From an uncultured bacterium (GTDB taxonomy: Bacteria; Krumholzibacteriota; Krumholzibacteriia; LZORAL124-64-63): a stretch of 7,751 nt of DNA. Shown in pieces: positions 5,592 to 7,751 of this stretch. Under the pieces are notes generated by a model that was not told the origin of the DNA, did not search any database, and saw only the letters and a list, made by a program, of their open reading frames with translations. Made by a program: the position numbers and the translations under genes. Each line of letters opens with the position of its first letter. Position 1 is the first letter of the stretch. The stretch spans positions 1-7,751 of the forward strand of contig CAINDZ010000776.1 in NCBI GenBank assembly GCA_903847545.1, written 5' to 3'.

Positions 5592-6992
5592 ATGAAGCCC
5601 CTGATCCTGGTCATCGATGACGAAGAGGCCATCCGCCTGTTCCTGGAATCGACCCTGGAGGACGAGGGCTACGACGTGCGCACCGCCGCGACCGGCGGCG
5701 AGGGCCTGGCGGCCGTCTTCGAGCGCGTGCCCGACCTGGTGCTGCTGGACCTGATGCTGCCGGACATGAGCGGCTTGCAGGTGCTCGGCAGCATCAAGGA
5801 GAAGATCCCGCACCTGTGCGTCATCATGCTGACGGCCTACCGCGAGGCGGACACGGCCGTCCGGGCGATGAAGCTCGAGGCCTTCGACTACGCCACCAAG
5901 CCGATCCAGCTGAAGCACCTGCTCGCGGTCGTGAAGAAGGGCCTCGACGTGACGGCCGAGGCGCGCGAGCGGTACCGGCGCGTGACGCAGTCGGACCTCT
6001 TCGGCGGCATCGACGATGTCGTGCCCAGCCAGAGCCCGGCCATGATGGAGGTCTACGACACGGTGCGGCGGATCTCCGCCGGCGGGGCCACGACGGTGCT
6101 GATCGAGGGCGAGTCGGGGGTGGGCAAGGACGTGGTGGCGGGGCTGATCCACCGGACCTCGCCCCGGCGCGACTTCCCGTTCCTGGACATCAACTGCGCC
6201 GCCCTGCCCGAGCACCTGCTCGAGAGCGAGCTGTTCGGTCACGAGAAGGGCGCTTTCACCGACGCGGTCAGCCAGAAGATGGGCCTGCTCGAGCTGGCGA
6301 ACGGGGGCACCCTGTTCCTGGACGAGATCGGGGAGATGGCCCTGACGGTCCAGGTGAAGCTGCTGCGGGTGCTCGAGAAGATGGTCTTCCGCCGGGTGGG
6401 CGGCCTGCAGGACATCGGCGTCGACGTGCGGATCGTGGCGGCGACGAACAGGAACCTCGCATCCCAAGTGAAGGCAGGGACTTTCCGCGAGGACCTCTAC
6501 TATCGCCTGAACGTGGTGCGGCTGGCGGTGCCGCCCCTGCGGTCGCGGACCGAGGACATCCTGCCCCTGGCGGAGTTCTTCCTTGGCAAGTTCGGCAAGC
6601 GGTTCGGGAAGAACTTCAAGCAAATCGACAAGGATGCTGCGGCGGCGCTGGTTGGCTATCGCTGGCCCGGCAACATCCGCGAGCTGCGGAACGTGGTGGA
6701 GCGCGCCGTGCTGCTGGAGGAGGGGATCGCCCTGACGGCGGCCCACCTGCGGCTGGCCGAGGCCGAGCAGGCGCAGAATGCGGACCTGCCGACCACCCTG
6801 GCCGACGTGCTGGCGGGCCCCCTGCCGGACGCCGGCGTGGACCTGGAGGTGCTCGTGGGGCAGTTCGAAGAAGCGCTGGTCCGCAAGGCGTTCGCCGCCG
6901 CGGACGGCAACCAGAGCCTGGCCGCGCGCCTGCTGAAGCTGAACCGGGACAAGTTCCGGTACCGGCTGCGGCAGTACGGGATCCGCTCGTGA
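5592..6992 (+). CDS. Sigma-54-dependent response regulator (NtrC family: REC, AAA+, Fis HTH)
   Basis: Cytosolic transcription activator that, once phosphorylated by a partner histidine kinase, should hydrolyse ATP to open sigma-54 promoters. The 466-residue protein has the normal length. The receiver domain (about 1-120) has acidic residues Asp9-Asp10, phospho-acceptor Asp53, Thr81 and Lys103. The AAA+ domain (about 146-375) has Walker A GESGVGKD at 173-180, Walker B GGTLFLDEIGEM at 238-249, and the arginine-rich RIVAATNRNL and FREDLYYRLNVV motifs. The sigma-54-contacting loop reads GAFTDA (220-225) instead of GAFTGA. The C-terminal Fis-type helix-turn-helix lies at about 425-466 (DGNQSLAARLLKLNRDKFRYRL). 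ATG 5592 follows AAGGA at 6 nt; an upstream in-frame extension lacks support because the receiver domain starts here. No histidine kinase lies in the window. The stop overlaps the lptE start by 4 nt. Targets are unknown; surface-polysaccharide genes are the contextual guess. Confidence 0.94.
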   Translation: MKPLILVIDDEEAIRLFLESTLEDEGYDVRTAATGGEGLAAVFERVPDLVLLDLMLPDMSGLQVLGSIKEKIPHLCVIMLTAYREADTAVRAMKLEAFDYATKPIQLKHLLAVVKKGLDVTAEARERYRRVTQSDLFGGIDDVVPSQSPAMMEVYDTVRRISAGGATTVLIEGESGVGKDVVAGLIHRTSPRRDFPFLDINCAALPEHLLESELFGHEKGAFTDAVSQKMGLLELANGGTLFLDEIGEMALTVQVKLLRVLEKMVFRRVGGLQDIGVDVRIVAATNRNLASQVKAGTFREDLYYRLNVVRLAVPPLRSRTEDILPLAEFFLGKFGKRFGKNFKQIDKDAAAALVGYRWPGNIRELRNVVERAVLLEEGIALTAAHLRLAEAEQAQNADLPTTLADVLAGPLPDAGVDLEVLVGQFEEALVRKAFAAADGNQSLAARLLKLNRDKFRYRLRQYGIRS

Positions 6993-7504
6993 GCGCCCGG
7001 CGCGCCCTCGGGCTGGCCCTGGCGCTGGGGCTCGTGGCGGTGCTGGCCGGCGCCTGCGGCATCTACACGGCCAGCAGCGGCCGGGTGGCCGAGGACCGCA
7101 AGCGCGTATTCGTGGCCTTCCTGGAGAACGAGACGCCCGAGGCCAACATCGGGGTCGAGTTGAGCGACGCGATCGTCGCCGCCTTGCAGCGCGACAACAC
7201 CCTGAAGGTGGTCGGCGAGGATGCGGCCGATGCGACGGTGACCGGCAAGGTGACGCGCTACCTGTTGCGCGAGATGGCCACGCGGGCCGACCTGACGGTC
7301 AACGAGTACCAGGTGCAGATCGCCGTCTCGCTGACGTTCACGATCAAGAGGACGGGCGAGACGATCTTCGAGAAGCGCACCTTCAACGGCACCGGCAACT
7401 ATGTGCTGAACGACCCGCAGGGCACGACCGAGGAGTCTGCGCGGACCGAGGCGGCCGGGCAGATCGTGCGGGACATCCTGGCGCAGGTGGTCGAGGACTG
7501 GTAG
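6989..7504 (+). CDS. lptE: LPS-assembly lipoprotein LptE
   Basis: Outer-membrane lipoprotein expected to plug and stabilise the LptD beta-barrel that places lipopolysaccharide in the outer leaflet. The 171-residue product starts with a basic, hydrophobic signal peptide (SARRALGLALALGLVAVLAG) and has a lipoprotein cysteine at residue 23 in LAGAC, an acceptable though not ideal lipobox. The mature part shows the LptE pattern: CGIYTASSG, a strand like RVFVAFLENETPEANIGVELSDAI, DATVTGKVTRY and a C-terminal helix TEAAGQIVRDILAQVVEDW. The GTG start at 6989 overlaps the regulator's TGA (GTGA), suggesting translational coupling; GGGA lies 7 nt upstream. A downstream start would lose the signal peptide. 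holA follows, as in many Gram-negative genomes. Sequence divergence in this family is high, so the call rests on pattern, lipobox and neighbourhood. Confidence 0.85.
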   Translation: MSARRALGLALALGLVAVLAGACGIYTASSGRVAEDRKRVFVAFLENETPEANIGVELSDAIVAALQRDNTLKVVGEDAADATVTGKVTRYLLREMATRADLTVNEYQVQIAVSLTFTIKRTGETIFEKRTFNGTGNYVLNDPQGTTEESARTEAAGQIVRDILAQVVEDW

Positions 7505-7510
7505 GGGCTT

Positions 7511-7525
7511 CCCGGCACGGCCGGG
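7511..7525 (+). other. Hairpin in the lptE-holA spacer
   Basis: CCCGGC (7511-7516) and GCCGGG (7520-7525) form a perfect 6-bp stem with a 3-nt loop, 6 nt after the lptE stop. There is no T run, so it is not an intrinsic terminator; it may protect or partly separate the transcript segments, or mean nothing. Confidence 0.25.
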
Positions 7526-7554
7526 GTGGTGGCGAACGCGGAGGGTGGTGAGTG

Positions 7555-7751
7555 ATGGCGGTGCGCGGCGGCAGGGGCGAGCAGGGGGAACCCGGCTTCC
7601 AGGAACTGGTGCGCGACGACCTGAAGACCGGCAAGTTCCGGCCGGTGTACCTGCTGGCCGGCGAGGACATCCTGCGGGTCGAGGGCGTGGTTGAGAAGAT
7701 ACGCAAGGATGCGCTCGGAGAGTCCGGCGCCGTCTTCAATTACCACGTGTT
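7555..7751 (+). CDS. holA: DNA polymerase III delta subunit, N-terminal part (runs off the window)
   Basis: The first 65 codons of an open frame that continues past the window edge. The product has the start of a DNA polymerase III delta subunit, the clamp-loader arm that opens the beta clamp during replication. The stretch FRPVYLLAGEDILRVEGVVEKIRKDAL resembles the conserved delta N-terminus (P-V-Y-L-L-x-G-E-[DE], then a helix), and FNYHVF near the edge fits the next strand. The first 12 residues are Gly/Arg/Glu-rich and atypical. GGAGG (7540-7544) lies 10 nt before the ATG. The gene follows lptE by 50 nt with no terminator. The identification rests on a short segment and on the well-known lptE-holA neighbourhood. 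Confidence 0.8.
   Translation, partial: MAVRGGRGEQGEPGFQELVRDDLKTGKFRPVYLLAGEDILRVEGVVEKIRKDALGESGAVFNYHV

Noticed and set aside
4512..6746. A 744-codon open frame on the minus strand
   Set aside because: It runs antisense across the transferase, its terminator and most of the response regulator, all of which have clear family motifs on the plus strand. Its His/Gln/Arg-rich composition is typical of a shadow frame in GC-rich DNA.
7511..7525. Intrinsic terminator between lptE and holA
   Set aside because: The hairpin is perfect but there is no T run after it, and the genes are 50 nt apart, so operon read-through is more likely.

Overview
The window is about 7.75 kb of high-GC bacterial DNA from a Gram-negative, diderm organism. 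An LPS-assembly lipoprotein (LptE), a Wza-like export protein and a sigma-54 response regulator all point that way. The gene mix resembles Myxococcota/Deltaproteobacteria or candidate phyla such as Eisenbacteria and Krumholzibacteriota. That placement is an inference from gene content and composition and is weak.

Left part (1-3275, + strand): the end of a polysaccharide operon whose upstream part lies outside the window. It encodes a WbpA/TviB-type nucleotide-sugar 6-dehydrogenase, a WbpP/TviC-type 4-epimerase and a short Wza-like (PES/SLBB) export protein. The two enzymes together would supply an N-acetylhexosaminuronic acid precursor such as UDP-GalNAcA. The operon ends at a strong hairpin with a short T run (3298-3335). 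This hairpin lies inside the 3' coding end of the convergent gene.

Middle (3295-5455): a minus-strand flippase-like LPG_synthase_TM membrane protein, then a 296-bp divergent intergenic region, then a plus-strand polyprenyl-phosphate sugar-1-phosphate transferase. The intergenic region has two well-matched sigma-70 promoters facing away from each other. Their -35 elements form a perfect 9-bp inverted repeat, and a perfect 14-bp palindrome sits in the spacer of the leftward promoter. A sigma-54-like -24/-12 site lies between the two promoters. A possible 20-codon leader ORF and several hairpins lie in the transferase 5' UTR. The transferase gene ends at a textbook intrinsic terminator (5420-5455).

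Right part (5497-7751, + strand): a sigma-70-type promoter, then an NtrC-family response regulator, lptE (4-nt overlap) and the start of holA (DNA polymerase III delta), which is cut by the window edge. lptE-holA adjacency is a familiar Gram-negative arrangement. The sigma-54 regulator translationally coupled to lptE is the more notable link.

Taken together, this is a surface-polysaccharide and outer-membrane biogenesis locus: precursor synthesis, lipid-linked initiation, export, LPS assembly and a phosphorelay regulator. I saw no RNA genes, CRISPR array, insertion sequence or phage genes. I found no clearly new system; the most informative parts are the regulatory regions.
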